NCBI GenBank assembly: GCA_963764675.1
Contig: CAVXTQ010000011.1
Coordinates: 868,001 to 932,000, forward strand
Source of the DNA: Acidiferrum sp963764675
GTDB taxonomy: Bacteria; Acidobacteriota; Terriglobia; Acidiferrales; UBA7541
DNA length: 64,000 nt
Reading direction: 5' to 3'
In this document: one piece after another, positions 28,890 to 38,303 of the stretch
Position numbering within the stretch: the first letter of the stretch is position 1
Layout: each line of letters starts with the position of its first letter
The notes under the pieces: model-generated
Told to the model about the DNA's origin: nothing
The model's input: only the letters and a program-made list of their open reading frames with translations
Database searches by the model: none
Program-made: the position numbers and the translations under genes

Positions 28890-29702
28890 TTAAATAATAT
28901 CTTTCCCAGCGCGTGGATCGCCTGCTTTCAAAATCTTGCTTGCGGCAGTGAAGATGCGGGCCGCATTGTGATTCGGGATTTCCTTTTGCCCTCTTAGCCA
29001 ATGCTGGATATAGCCGCGTGCGTACTCCGCTCCGTCAAGGCTGAGTGTTTCGCAGCAGATAAGTGCAACCGCTTCCGCTTCCACTTCGCGGAGGTTCGTC
29101 GGCGGTGTCTTCGGAGTCCACGAGTTTTTCCTTCGTCGTATGGTCCAGAACACAATGCGCGATTTCATGAAACGTCGTTTTGTGCGGGATTGCTGCGATG
29201 GGACTGATCGCAATTTCTCGGCCTGTCGCAAAGCCCTGGATGTTGCCGTTCATTTCGTCAAACTCCGTGCGCGTGATGTTCAGCGTACGGAGGGCGGTGT
29301 CCAAGTCAAACCGGGGATCGGTAAGGTGTCCATTGCCTCGCCGTCCGTTTGCGCCAAGACAAACCAATAGGCGCGAAACCCGAACGTGGACCGCGTCACT
29401 TCTTCGCTTTCCTCGCCTTCCTGCGTCATCCTTTCGGAACGCGCTTCTTGTACTGCATCGGCATGCAAAGGGTGATGCCCTTTTCGCCTTTGCGCACTTG
29501 GCGTTTGAGTTCCAACCAGCCGCGATAGGTATTGAGTGGTCCCGGCTCCAAGTTACGGCGATGGCATTGCGTCAGAGCGAGCAAGGCATTCCCAAACGAG
29601 TAGTTATGGAAAGCGGTGTAAGCGGCGAGAAGTTTTCCCGGCGTGTGGACCGCGCTGTGCAGCAATTCTCCCCAAGTTGCATGTTCTTGCGTTATTCGTC
29701 AT
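28890..29702 (-). pseudogene. ardC: ArdC-type antirestriction / zincin-like protein, multiply frameshifted
   Basis: ATG 29702 has GGAGA upstream. The family-like protein can be pieced together over four frame changes: HSAVHTPGKLLAAYTAFHNY (29426-29665 frame), then GFRAYWFVLAQTDGEAM, then ATGREIAISPIAAIPHKTTF with the zinc-protease motif HEIAHCVLDH (29035-29367 frame), then EVEAEAVALICCETLSLDG (28890-29231 frame). Changes lie near 29690, 29428, 29315 and 29115. ArdC binds ssDNA and blocks restriction on entry to a new host. As sequenced it cannot make the full protein. Confidence 0.75.
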
Positions 29703-29721
29703 TGTTGTTTCTCCTTTTTCC

Positions 29722-29752
29722 TTTTTTCGAGCGGTTTTGCTGCTCGAAAAAA
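29722..29752. promoter_or_regulatory. Perfect 11-bp inverted repeat upstream of ardC
   Basis: TTTTTTCGAGC and GCTCGAAAAAA separated by nine bases (GGTTTTGCT), about 20 bp upstream of the ardC start. It is too close to the start and has the A/T runs on the wrong side for a terminator, so a repressor operator is more likely (inference). Confidence 0.45.
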
Positions 29753-29915
29753 AGAAGCAAATTCCCTTCATAGCGGGCTCATTGCGAACGGGCGCGCGCG
29801 CCGTCAAGGGCGGCGGGGTGAGCCGTTCATTGGAGCGAAGCGGAAACCCTTGACGGAACAAGCGCGGGACCGGGCGCAGCCTCTTGCGGAGAAGGGAATT
29901 TGCGGCGGAACTGTT

Positions 29916-30545
29916 TTAATCGCGGAAGTGAATCAGCGTTGGTGTTCTAGAAGACTTTGCGTGGGTTTTGACTTGCTGCACGTATCCGTTGGTGAGTCCG
30001 GCCGTGGGAGATCCGGTGTTGTAGTAGGAAAGAGCGGAATCGAGGGCGGCGAAGCCCTCACCGTGGATGCGAGCTGTTGCTGCGTAGGTGGCAGAAAGAA
30101 GCGCGGCCCCGGAACGGAGATTGGTGCAAGGGTCAAACAGTTGTTCGGCCGTGAGATGCAAAAGCGCAGCGTGCTCGCTGTTCACCTGGAGCAGCCCGAT
30201 GCTGACGGTGATGCCTTGCGCGAGAAGCCATTTGGTCCACGCAATCGCCTCTTCGAGCGATGCAGGCTGTCTTTCAAGAGTGATGGTGCCGCGATTCCAT
30301 CCCTGGCGGCGGGCGAGCTGGTGGGGACGGTTGATGCTGAGGGCGTAAGGGTAAAGCGCCGATTCGGTGCGTGCGATGGCTTCGAGGGTGCTGACGGGGA
30401 CGTTCGCCGCGCAGGATTGCGCGAGCGTTTGAAAGGAGGTGAGGCGAAATCTTGGTGTTGGGGTTCGCGGTGGGTGTTTGCGCAAAGCAAGTCGGTGCCG
30501 GCGACGAGTGAAGAGCGTTGCGAAAATGATTCTTGCAAGGCGCAT
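29916..30545 (-). CDS. virB1: VirB1-like lytic transglycosylase
   Basis: 209 aa. The soluble lytic transglycosylase motif set is visible: LEAIARTES with catalytic Glu about residue 61, then ITVSIGLLQVNS and DSALSYYNTG. It opens peptidoglycan locally for the transfer channel. An N-terminal basic stretch replaces a classic signal peptide. Its ATG overlaps the upstream traB stop as TAATG (30545-30549), so it is the distal gene of the leftward traG operon. Confidence 0.85.
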   Translation of the reverse strand: MRLARIIFATLFTRRRHRLALRKHPPRTPTPRFRLTSFQTLAQSCAANVPVSTLEAIARTESALYPYALSINRPHQLARRQGWNRGTITLERQPASLEEAIAWTKWLLAQGITVSIGLLQVNSEHAALLHLTAEQLFDPCTNLRSGAALLSATYAATARIHGEGFAALDSALSYYNTGSPTAGLTNGYVQQVKTHAKSSRTPTLIHFRD

Positions 30546-31711
30546 TAGAAATTAGTGGCCGAAAGCACGGGAAGATGGAAAAGTCGCGCCCAGCTCGCAG
30601 CGCTGGATTGCTGAATCGCCGGAATGCGGGTGTTCTTAGCCCAATAGTCGTTCGAGGTGGTCAATAGAATGGTCGGATGTTCGAGAGCGGAAGAAAGAAA
30701 CGGCCATACGAGGATTTGTTCGTAGCAGATGAGCACGGCGGCGTTTTGATTGTGGATGCGGATTGTTCCGCGGGCAAAGAGATTCAGTGGCACGCCGTCA
30801 TCACCAAGAGGCTTCCACATTGCGATCGGAATGGGAATGCGCTCCTGATAGAGCGCGGTATTTTCCTCCCCGCGTGCGAGCAGCACATTCAAGTAGCGGT
30901 TCTGCGCAAAAGGATTTCTCGGAGTCGCCTGGTGGGTTGATGCCAGCTCCGATAAGGACGGTGCGGTGCTGCGCTGCGACCGCGGTTAAGGTATCTCCCC
31001 AAAAAGCTTCCGTGGATTCATTCCAGTGCGTGACCAGGTGTTCCGGGAAGAGCAGCACGGCCGCGTGGGACTCGAGGATTGTCGTCTGCATGGATTGGTG
31101 CGTGTTGTATTCCGTCGTGAAATCGGGGTCGCCTTGCCCCGCGCCCCCATAGTTTGTGTTGACCGCTTCCCATCCTGCAGGGAGCTGCGGTTGCGTGTAC
31201 TGGAAATGAAAGACGAGAGCGCAGAACGCCAAACAGACGACGCTCGGTGCTGGCTTGAAGCGGAAGAGACTCAGAAACACGATGATGAGTGCCAGGCCGA
31301 ACCATTTCGAGCCGGGAAAAAGAACGCCTGCGGAAAGAAGGGGCGAAGCCCATCCGATGATCCCGAGCGGCGGGATCGCGGTGAGCAGGACGCACAGTGG
31401 CACAGAGAATGCAGCTCTTCCCCGCCCGCGCGTGAACAGCAAACCCCAGGGCAACGCCAGAGAGCGCCGCGGCGGCTAGACAGAGGAACAATCCAATGAG
31501 CGGCGTGCCCTGGCGTCCAAAGAAAGCGCGCGCTCCGGGGATGAGCGGCCAGCTCGCCGCCGCGTAGTAGCAGAACATCGAAGCATAGGCGTGCTTTCTG
31601 GATTTCGCGTGATAGACAAGCAGCGGAGCAACAAGGGAAAGAGGGATGGCCGCGAGGTGGCCGCTCCACGCAATCGCCGCCGTCGTGGCGGCAACGGCGG
31701 GAAGCGCAACG
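30545..31711 (-). pseudogene. traB: TraB-like conjugal transfer acyltransferase/CN-hydrolase, frameshifted
   Basis: The protein reads in three frames. The N-terminal membrane part (AIAWSGHLAAIPLSLVAPLL, then ARAFFGRQGTPLIGLFLCLA) is in the 31018-31956 frame. The middle (WASPLLSAGVLFPGSKWFGL and the nitrilase-like SHAAVLLFPEHLVTHWNEST with active-site Glu) is in the 30801-31454 frame. The C-terminus (NVLLARGEENTALYQERIPI, AAVLICYEQILVWPF with the nitrilase Cys) is in the 30545-30892 frame. Rhizobial Ti-type TraB has this layout. Frame changes are near 31450 and 30930. The true start is unclear. Confidence 0.7.
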
Positions 31712-32266
31712 CTACTGCTGAGGAACTTCCGTAGCGAACGTCCACAGTGGGCGGAGATGATGCCGAATCGAGGACTCTGGAATGGCGCCGTAATAGCGGC
31801 TGTCGAAGCTGTAGCTGTTGAACGAGGAGATGACCCACACGGTTCCCGGTTCGACTTTGTAGGTGCCATAGGGCCACGGGTCGAGGGGACGTTGCAAGTG
31901 GTCGCGGAATCGTCCTGCGCTGTTGGGAAGCAGTTGTCCATTGACTCGAATTCCATCTGCGCTCACCTCGACCTGGTCGCCGGGAAATGCGACGGCGGGT
32001 TTGAGAAGAGGCGCTCCGCCATCGGGGCAAGCCCCCGCAGTGCGATATTGACGGCTGAGGGAGATGGAGGCCGCTGCTCCTTGCGGGCAGAACTCCACAA
32101 GGTTTGCGCTGGGCGAATGGCTGGTGATGTAAAAGCCGCGCGGGAGGGAGGGAGTGAGATTAAGACGGACGCCGAAAACCCAGCCTGCAATGAGTCCGAG
32201 AAAGAAGGGGGAGCGCCAGCAGGCAGGCCCAGAAAACGGCGCGGCGGAGTCGTTGGCGTAGTTCAT
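31712..32266 (-). CDS. traF: TraF-like S26-family peptidase (conjugative pilin maturation)
   Basis: 184 aa. One transmembrane helix (FFLGLIAGWVFG), then the S26 signature with the nucleophile region NLTPSLPRGFYI, AVAFPGDQVEVSADGIRVNG, and the C-terminal SFDSRYYGAIPES. In Trb systems TraF matures and cyclises the TrbC pilin. Its start overlaps the ssb stop as ATGA. It is intact, unlike traB next to it. Confidence 0.85.
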   Translation of the reverse strand: MNYANDSAAPFSGPACWRSPFFLGLIAGWVFGVRLNLTPSLPRGFYITSHSPSANLVEFCPQGAAASISLSRQYRTAGACPDGGAPLLKPAVAFPGDQVEVSADGIRVNGQLLPNSAGRFRDHLQRPLDPWPYGTYKVEPGTVWVISSFNSYSFDSRYYGAIPESSIRHHLRPLWTFATEVPQQ

Positions 32267-32697
32267 AGGAGCCAGGTGTCTTGAGTTTCAGAGGATTCGA
32301 GAGACGGAGCGCCATCGGTCATGACCTCGTTCGTGAGTGCCGCGTGCGGTTGGGGCGGAGCGGGCGGGTCTTGCGCCACGCCGCCAATGACAAAGAATTT
32401 GTGCACGCTGACTTCGTAAATATAGCGCTTGTATTTGTCCTGCCCGACGTAAGGCCGTTGGTCGAAAGTTCCTTCGACGTAAAGATTCGTGCCTTTTTCA
32501 AGTTCCGTCGCAAGGATCGCCAAATCCCCGTAGAAGACGAGGCTGAACCAATTGGTGTGCTCGGAAGGCTTGTCGTTGCGGGTGAAACGATAGGTTTGTC
32601 CAAGCCGGGCGTTGGCAACGGGCATGGAGGAAGGCAAATAACGCAGCGTGGGTTTTGCTGCGAGATAACCGGCGAGTTGAAAGCGGTTCTCCTGCAT
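32263..32697 (-). CDS. ssb: Element-encoded single-stranded DNA-binding protein
   Basis: 144 aa OB-fold protein: LGQTYRFTRNDKPSEHTNWF, ATELEKGTNLYVEGTFDQRP, KRYIYEVSVHKFFVIGG. The N-terminal LAGYLAAKPTLRYLPSS strand fits SSB. The C-terminal end is DTWLL, not the DDDIPF tail of housekeeping SSB. It probably protects the transferred strand. It lies inside the traG operon, with a coupled downstream traF. Confidence 0.85.
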   Translation of the reverse strand: MQENRFQLAGYLAAKPTLRYLPSSMPVANARLGQTYRFTRNDKPSEHTNWFSLVFYGDLAILATELEKGTNLYVEGTFDQRPYVGQDKYKRYIYEVSVHKFFVIGGVAQDPPAPPQPHAALTNEVMTDGAPSLESSETQDTWLL

Positions 32698-34805
32698 GAC
32701 TTATCGCTCCGAATTGAGATCCAAGCGCTCAAGTAGACCCTGGTGACGGTTGAAGCGTGGCAGCTCGGCGGTGGCGGAGGTTGCTCGAACAGCGTAGCCG
32801 TGCCAGGACCACTGCCGGATGAAGCAGGCAGACGTCGGTGCGGGTGTGGTCCCGATGTTGGCTTCGGCCGCAGGGTCAAGTCCGGGAGCGGGTCCTGGGG
32901 CGAGAGGCCTCCGTCGTGAATGGAATAAAACTTTGTTGGCGGAGGGATTTCGGCGCGGGAACGCAGGATGGGGTCAAAGAAGTAGAGCATTTGCGTGCCG
33001 TAAATGGGGTGGTGCCCGGAAACAAAAATCAGCATGTCGCCGGGAGCGATGATTTTTTCCTGGTGTCCGGTGCTCTCTTTTTTCGGGGGCCGCAAGCGCA
33101 TGATCTCGTCCGGGGTCATGAGCGGACGCTCGATCTCGTCCATATGCGTGCTGACGTGGTCGAGGACCGGAGACATGCGCGAGCCGGAGAAGTTGAACGA
33201 TGCTTTCCGAATGGTCTGCGTCCCCGTCATTTTGCTGAGGAGTTCGGCGGTGTCGTACTGGTTGGGGGCAAAGGCGACGCGAACCTGGCAATTGCTGACG
33301 ATGCTCTCGTTGCGCCCGTATTCGTCCACGATTTGGCGAATGTCCTGCGTGATGAGGTAGGCCTTGAGGCCAAAGCCGGCCATGTAGGAAAGCGCGTCCG
33401 CGAAAATCTCCATGCGCTTGAGCGAAGGGAATTCATCGATCAGGAAGAGCAACCGGTGTTTGTTGCGGAGTTGCTCGGAGCCTTGAAAATCGAGTTTTTC
33501 GGTGAGGCGGTTAACGATCATGGTAAAGATGAGGCGCATGAGCGGGCGAAGCCGGATCTTGTCGCTCGGAGGGACGACGAGATAGAGCGATACGGGCCGT
33601 TCGTGATTCACGAGGTCTTGAATCGTAAAGTCGCTCGCGGAAGTGGTGCGGCTGACAAGTGGATCGCTGTAGAGCGTCAATGCCGTCTTCGCTGTGGACA
33701 GGACGCCGGAGAAATCCTTGTCCTCCTTGTCGAGCATTTCCTGGACTTTCTCTTTCACGACGGGATGCGTGCGCGTCAGTTCGCCCGTGGGAAGCCGCCA
33801 ATTATGGGCGTTGTCTTTGTCGTGTGTGTAGGTGAGAAGCTCGGTGAGGGTTTCGCGGAAGGTGAAGCCGGGTCGCGTAAAGACGCCGGCGAGCAGGCTG
33901 AGGGAAGCCTGCCGCCCTTCGAGAGCGGCGGCGTAGCACACATGCAGGATCATCCCCGCAGTGATGGACGCGGCAGCGTCCTGCCAGTAGCGTTCCTGCG
34001 GGCTGTCTTCCCCGGTGCGGACGAGCATGTTCGCAATGTTTTGCGCGTCGGAAACATCGCGATCGGTGAATAGGCGAATTTCCGCCAGCGGATTAAATCG
34101 GGAAGAGTGCTCGGGCTCTACGGGTGAGAACTTGAAACAGATTTGCCCAGACTGGCTGCGGAAACCCGCGGTCTTGGCCCAATTCTCACCCTTAATGTCG
34201 TAGACCACGGTGCTTTCCGCCCACGCCAGGAGTGTAGGAATGACGATGCCTACCCCTTTGCCGCTCCGTGTGGGAGCAAACGCGAGGATGTGTTCCGGGC
34301 CGTTGTGCCGCAAGTAGTGGAGGTGCTTGATGGACTGTTCGTGCCAGCCTCCGACATACACGCCCTGTGTTGTCTGCATCAGATTGGTTTCTGCGATATC
34401 GGCTTTCGTGGCCCACCGCGCCGAACCGTGAAGGTCCTCGGTGTTTTTCGAGAGAGCCTTCGTGCGAGCGAGATTCAGGAGGAAAAAGAGCGCGCCGGAG
34501 GCAAACGCGCCGCCCACAATGATGCCCGCGCCGATGAGCAACGGAAGTTTGATTCGAATGTCCCCCGTGCTTCCCTGCGTCCACACCCAGACAAGCCATT
34601 TATAAGGCGCGTAAAGGTAGAAAGAGCCGATACGGACCAAGGCGGGGCCGAGTGCGGGCTGATATTCGAAGCGCCAGGCAACAAACTGCGTGGCAAGGAC
34701 ATTCGTTAAGAAAAGCCCGATGAAACCAACGATTGTCGGGGTCCAATAGAAGCCGCCGACGTAGCCGGGGTCTCTCGGCTTCCGGTAAGCAGTTAGCTGT
34801 TTCAC
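32319..34805 (-). CDS. traG: TraG/VirD4-type coupling protein (C-terminus frameshifted)
   Basis: 828 codons as read. N-terminal membrane helices (TIVGFIGLFLTNVLATQF and ILLIGAG-like segments) lead into the ATPase: AFAPTRSGKGVGIVIPTLLA Walker A and RLLFLIDEFPSLKRMEIF Walker B, then GLKAYLITQDIRQIV. The last about 130 residues are the ssb gene in another frame. One base near 32775 is missing: in the neighbouring frame the protein ends ELPRFNRHQGLLERLDLNSE plus an arginine, with a TAA at 32701-32703, just before ssb. The coupling protein delivers the relaxosome to the Trb channel. Confidence 0.88.
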   Translation of the reverse strand: MKQLTAYRKPRDPGYVGGFYWTPTIVGFIGLFLTNVLATQFVAWRFEYQPALGPALVRIGSFYLYAPYKWLVWVWTQGSTGDIRIKLPLLIGAGIIVGGAFASGALFFLLNLARTKALSKNTEDLHGSARWATKADIAETNLMQTTQGVYVGGWHEQSIKHLHYLRHNGPEHILAFAPTRSGKGVGIVIPTLLAWAESTVVYDIKGENWAKTAGFRSQSGQICFKFSPVEPEHSSRFNPLAEIRLFTDRDVSDAQNIANMLVRTGEDSPQERYWQDAAASITAGMILHVCYAAALEGRQASLSLLAGVFTRPGFTFRETLTELLTYTHDKDNAHNWRLPTGELTRTHPVVKEKVQEMLDKEDKDFSGVLSTAKTALTLYSDPLVSRTTSASDFTIQDLVNHERPVSLYLVVPPSDKIRLRPLMRLIFTMIVNRLTEKLDFQGSEQLRNKHRLLFLIDEFPSLKRMEIFADALSYMAGFGLKAYLITQDIRQIVDEYGRNESIVSNCQVRVAFAPNQYDTAELLSKMTGTQTIRKASFNFSGSRMSPVLDHVSTHMDEIERPLMTPDEIMRLRPPKKESTGHQEKIIAPGDMLIFVSGHHPIYGTQMLYFFDPILRSRAEIPPPTKFYSIHDGGLSPQDPLPDLTLRPKPTSGPHPHRRLPASSGSGPGTATLFEQPPPPPSCHASTVTRVYLSAWISIRSDKSCRRTAFNSPVISQQNPRCVICLPPCPLPTPGLDKPIVSPATTSLPSTPIGSASSSTGIWRSLRRNLKKARIFTSKELSTNGLTSGRTNTSAIFTKSACTNSLSLAAWRKTRPLRPNRTRHSRTRS

Positions 34806-35179
34806 CGTCCCACCTCCTGCGTTTTGCTCCTTTCCTTGACGGGGAGCACGCGGGCATTGTCGTTGCTGTAGGCGACGCGCACGTTTTCGCCTTTCAATTC
34901 TTCAACATACTCGCGGGCGAGCGCTGCGTCGCGATCCAAGTCCGCGTCAAGACCATCCTGGAGTTGCTCGGCATCGAGCGGCACCCGGCCCGTGGCATCG
35001 GAATCGAGATACGTTTCCAGGTATTGCCGGGACCACGCGATAAGGTCGTGGCCAAATTCGGAGGCAAGCAAGTTTTCCAGTTGTGCCGGCGAAGTGGCGG
35101 AATTTGCGAAAGTGAAGATTTGGCGGTCCACGGAATTGTCGATCAAATCCTGGCGAAGTGCTGCATTGTTGCTATTCAT
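34802..35179 (-). CDS. Small acidic protein leading the traG operon
   Basis: 125 aa, ATG with AGGAGG upstream (about 35189-35194). It is acidic, with NLLASEFGHDLIAWSRQYLE and ATGRVPLDAEQLQDGLDADL. The stop overlaps the traG ATG as ATGA. It has no recognised family; it may be an accessory DNA-transfer factor. It sits directly behind the strong element promoter at 35251-35280. Confidence 0.65.
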   Translation of the reverse strand: MNSNNAALRQDLIDNSVDRQIFTFANSATSPAQLENLLASEFGHDLIAWSRQYLETYLDSDATGRVPLDAEQLQDGLDADLDRDAALAREYVEELKGENVRVAYSNDNARVLPVKERSKTQEVGR

Positions 35180-35250
35180 CTAGAACCTCCTAAACGGTCC
35201 CAGACCGATCAGGCGCGATCGGAATACTATGTAGAGATACATACAGCACA

Positions 35251-35280
35251 CATATAGCACCATTGGACGGGAGATGTCAA
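35251..35280 (-). promoter_or_regulatory. Promoter of the leftward traG operon
   Basis: On the minus strand TTGACA (35275-35280), an 18-bp spacer, then TATATG (35251-35256). The -10 lies in the motif ATGGTGCTATAT (35252-35263), which recurs at 37469 and 50758. A CTGTATGTA box (35238-35246) lies just downstream. Confidence 0.7.
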
Positions 35281-35284
35281 CCTA

Positions 35285-36727
35285 TTACCTGAAGCGCCCG
35301 CCACGTCCTGAATCTCGCCGCTTGTGCTTGTCGGTGTTGCGTAGCTCAGTTTGCAGCTTCGTTTGGTACTGTCCGAGCCATCCGCCCCACGCAGGCTGGA
35401 CGTCACGAATACCCCGCCGAAGTAAGAGGTCTGCTTCTTTTCTGAAGTAGGAAGAATTCTCTAGGAGCTTGTTTGCGTCTCCGAGATCATCCACGTGCAA
35501 GATGGGCTTCTCTTTCGCGAACCGTTTCTCGATGCGAATGAAATTGTCCACCGCGAGTTTCCCTTGATTGCGGGCCTTCTCGATCGTGCCCGTGTGATAG
35601 ATCAAATGAACTTTCGCGTCCGTTCCTTCGACCAGCATGTAGCGTTTTCCGGTTTGTTCATCTTCGGTGTGGAGAAGGACCCGGCCGGCTATACTTTGGA
35701 GTTGGCGGAGCGTCGTGACCTGGAGCGGAAGCCGCTTGTCGGAGAGCAGTGCGCCATGCGCCGCGAGCATCTTTTGCCGGTCGCCACTCTGTTGCAAGGT
35801 GCGGAGTACTTTTTCAAAGTCCGCTTGCACGCTCCACTCGTGCGGCGCGACGAGCTGCGCGAGTCCCATTGTTTGAAGGTGCATGAGTCGCGCGGCAAGG
35901 TGTTTCTGGAGAAGCTTGGCGGGTTCAGACAGGGACGCGTCGTGGGGGTTAGCAGTCACCCCAAAGCGGGAAGAGGAGCCGTCATTGCTGCGTTGCAGAA
36001 TGCGGTCGAGCGGTGTGTAGCGGTTTTGAAGCGTTTCGCGGCGCCGCGCCTCTTGGGCATCCGCCGGGGAGCGATAGCCTAGGGCTTCGGTTGCAATTTC
36101 TTCGGCCCGCTCGCGCATGCCCCCACGAATGTATTCCCTTGGCAAGCGAAGTGGCATTCCTTTGTCTCCTCTCCTCGAACAGCGATGTGAACGTGGGGAT
36201 GCTCGGTGTTGTGATGGATCGGCGGCAACCCATTCGAGTTGCGTGCCCAGGTCGCTTTCCATCCGTTGCATCAGCTCGCGAGTGTGCTGCTGGAGGTTCA
36301 AGCGATCACCAAACTCAGGAGATACGATGATTTTGAAGAGCCGCTCGTCGCCGGCACGCTGCCAACTGTCGAGCGTCGCAGCGATATCTAGGTTCCGCTC
36401 GGTGGCATTGAACCCCGCCTCGGCGGCCCTCCTCCCTGCGTCGCGCTCTCGCGGGCCACGTATCTTCCGTGCGCCTTCCATTGGCCTGGATTCTTATTCG
36501 CGGAGTAGCTGACCCGGACGGCCACGCGCTGATGGAAGGTGCGGGGCGCTCGGGCGTTCCCGCTTGCCCCTCCCGCCCTGTGTCTGCCGAGCGTTTTTTG
36601 TCCTCGCTTCGACATCTGGACGAAGCGAAGCATGCGACCGAAGAACACCCGTGTACTTACGCGGATTTTCGTTTGGGCCATGTTTTGATTTTCTCGGTCG
36701 CAATCGAATTGTGGGTTCGTCATTCAT
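35285..36727 (-). pseudogene. VirD2-like relaxase (DUF3363-type architecture), multiply frameshifted
   Basis: Start ATG 36727 overlaps the upstream gene by 8 nt. In one frame (36494-36733) it opens NDEPTIRLRPRKSKHG; VRVSYSANKNPGQWKAHGRY follows in another, then FKIIVSPEFGDRLNLQQHTR in a third. The catalytic HPHVHI (metal-binding His) is only found by shifting frame near 36200. The rest, MPLRLPREYIRGGMRERAEE to the C-terminus, is one clean open frame. It would cut at oriT and pilot DNA. At least four single-base shifts are needed. No oriT nick site could be identified. Confidence 0.75.
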
Positions 36728-37148
36728 CGGCAATCATTCCCTTCAGAGTGTCTCTGTTTTTGCTCGAGATCCCTTCCGCAGCAGCACGCACCAGTTTTTC
36801 GTAGCGCAACCTGGCGCGAACGCGCGCCGCCGGTAGGGCATCTTCCGGGGGTTCGACCACACACGTGATGACGTACTTCAAAAACACGTCGGTTAGGGCG
36901 ACCTGCGCGTGCGCGAGCGTCTGAAGTCCCTGCACCTGCTTCGCCAGAGCCGTAAGCGTGGCTGCCACGCGCGCCTCAAACTGCGTTGTCGCCTCGGTGT
37001 TCGTGCCCTGCCGAATTTCGTGCTCACAAGCGGCAATCAGGAATGCTTGTTCGGAACGGAAGCCACGTTCTTTGACAGCGGCGCGAACTTGCTCCCGCAG
37101 TTCGGCGGAAGGGTATCGAAAGTTACGAGAAATGGATTTGTTACCCAC
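36720..37148 (-). CDS. Relaxosome accessory protein (MobC-like)
   Basis: 143 aa from GTG 37148 (AAAGGG upstream). It is basic and helical, with NFRYPSAELREQVRAAVKER resembling a ribbon-helix-helix or helix-turn-helix start, then a long helical region (TQFEARVAATLTALAKQVQG). The position directly upstream of and overlapping the relaxase gene fits a MobC/TraJ-type accessory. The family assignment is by position plus composition, not by strict homology. Confidence 0.55.
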   Translation of the reverse strand: MGNKSISRNFRYPSAELREQVRAAVKERGFRSEQAFLIAACEHEIRQGTNTEATTQFEARVAATLTALAKQVQGLQTLAHAQVALTDVFLKYVITCVVEPPEDALPAARVRARLRYEKLVRAAAEGISSKNRDTLKGMIADE

Positions 37149-37468
37149 AAAACATACCCTTTCGAGAGTGGTGCCGACGCGGTGCCGCAAGCGGCTCGAA
37201 ATGGCCCCCTCCAAAGACTCTGAAGGATAAGCAGTTAACGCCGACAACCACCACAAAGTGGCCCCAACCCTTTATGTTCCAATACCTGTGTCTCTTCCCT
37301 TGATAACCCGCCTGCATTTCATGCACGCTGCTCCTATTGCTGTTGAAGAGTGTTCAATCGCGGTGACGAGCGTTAAGCGCGTTACCGTCGGTATACAATT
37401 GCCGAAAACTGAAGGTCTTTGTTGGTCTCTGTCGACTTCCAATGCCTCGTGCCTTACATCTGCATGTT

Positions 37469-37492
37469 ATGGTGCTATATATACAGCATGCT
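37469..37492 (+). promoter_or_regulatory. Element promoter/operator motif, copy 2
   Basis: ATGGTGCTATAT (37469-37480) then ATACAGCATGCT (37481-37492). The first block equals the one before the traG operon and before xis; the second equals the 12 bases across the 38920 ATG of trbB. It precedes the gene at 37501 by 9 bases. Confidence 0.6.
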
Positions 37493-37500
37493 GGAGAACC

Positions 37501-37755
37501 ATGTCAACGCAAAAGGACTACCGCCACTGTTTAGAACAACTAGCCGCCGCCCTAGGAGCGGCCCTGACTTCAGGGCAGAGTCTGAGAGATATTTGGGAAG
37601 CGCTCGGAACCGAAGGCCTCGAGGTGAGCTGCCACGCGTTCCATATGGCTGTATGGCGCGCCAGAAGAAAACTAACCGCGGCCGGCGGCTGGGGAAAGCC
37701 GGACAAGACTTCCGAACCGCAAGGGCTGCGGGGTACGCAGAAGTTGAAAAGCTAG
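37501..37755 (+). CDS. Small helical DNA-binding-like protein
   Basis: 84 aa, ATG with TGGAG upstream at 37492-37496. LEQLAAALGAALTSGQSLRD then IWEALGTEGLEVSCHAFHMA and WRARRK look like a helix-turn-helix with a recognition helix. This matches short helix-turn-helix proteins near relaxase genes of mobile elements. It could repress the transfer promoters, but no binding data exist. It is flanked by the regulatory motifs at 37469 and by no other rightward gene until trbB. Confidence 0.55.
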   Translation: MSTQKDYRHCLEQLAAALGAALTSGQSLRDIWEALGTEGLEVSCHAFHMAVWRARRKLTAAGGWGKPDKTSEPQGLRGTQKLKS

Positions 37756-37976
37756 TGCCGGAGGCTAAGCATCCAGACCGAGTCCGTCCCGGCCGCTGTA
37801 TGGTCCAGCGCCGTGACCTTCCTGCCGGGCTGCCTTAGGATGCGGCCTTTCCGAAGTTTCTCTGCCCCGACCTCAACCCAAGTTAAGAAGTCGGGTTATC
37901 GCGCACCCGGAGAATGTTTCAGTACCTTGTCTCTTTCTTTGACTTCGGCAGTCACTGGTATTGTGACGTTGCAGGT

Positions 37977-38303
37977 TCAAGATTTGGCTGGAAAGAAATC
38001 CGGGATTGTAGCCGGATCAACACCCGGAATCCGTCGCTTCGGAAGCGGCGGGATCGGACGACGGCCGTAGCGGTCATTCCATTTGACCCATGAGCTTCGG
38101 TCGAAAATCCCGGGTGCGGGCTCATCCAATGCCGCTGTGAAATCAGCGTCGCTGAAGTACTGCCTAAGGATTTCAATGTCTTCATCCGAGGCGTAGGTCA
38201 TCGCATAGGTGAGAAAGCGCAACGGGAATTCGAGTGCTTCTTCTGGAGTTCCAAACCAGAAGATGCGCTTTGCGACAGCCAGAAGTTCGTCGGAATAAAT
38301 CAT
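37977..38303 (-). CDS. Partner protein of a nucleotidyltransferase (AbiEii-associated type)
   Basis: 108 aa. It opens MIYSDELLAVAKRIFWFGTP, then EEALEFPLRFLTYAMTYASD and DEDIEILRQYFSDADFTAAL. Short proteins of this type sit next to AbiEii-like nucleotidyltransferases. Its start overlaps the neighbouring stop as ATGA (38300-38303), so the two are coupled. It may be an antitoxin or accessory. Not catalytic by sequence. Confidence 0.55.
   Translation of the reverse strand: MIYSDELLAVAKRIFWFGTPEEALEFPLRFLTYAMTYASDEDIEILRQYFSDADFTAALDEPAPGIFDRSSWVKWNDRYGRRPIPPLPKRRIPGVDPATIPDFFPAKS

Noticed and set aside
29722..29752. Rho-independent terminator
   Set aside because: The T run precedes the stem and an A run follows it in either direction; reported as an operator-like repeat instead.
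29643..30548. 301-codon plus-strand frame opposite virB1
   Set aside because: The minus strand carries a clear lytic transglycosylase; the plus frame has random composition.
31018..31956. Single 312-aa membrane protein
   Set aside because: Only its middle is traB-like; the first part is antisense/frame noise over traF and the last part reads off frame. It is treated as a piece of traB.
32838..34073. 411-codon plus-strand frame opposite traG
   Set aside because: Antisense of the coupling-protein ATPase domain, where codon bias keeps the complement open.
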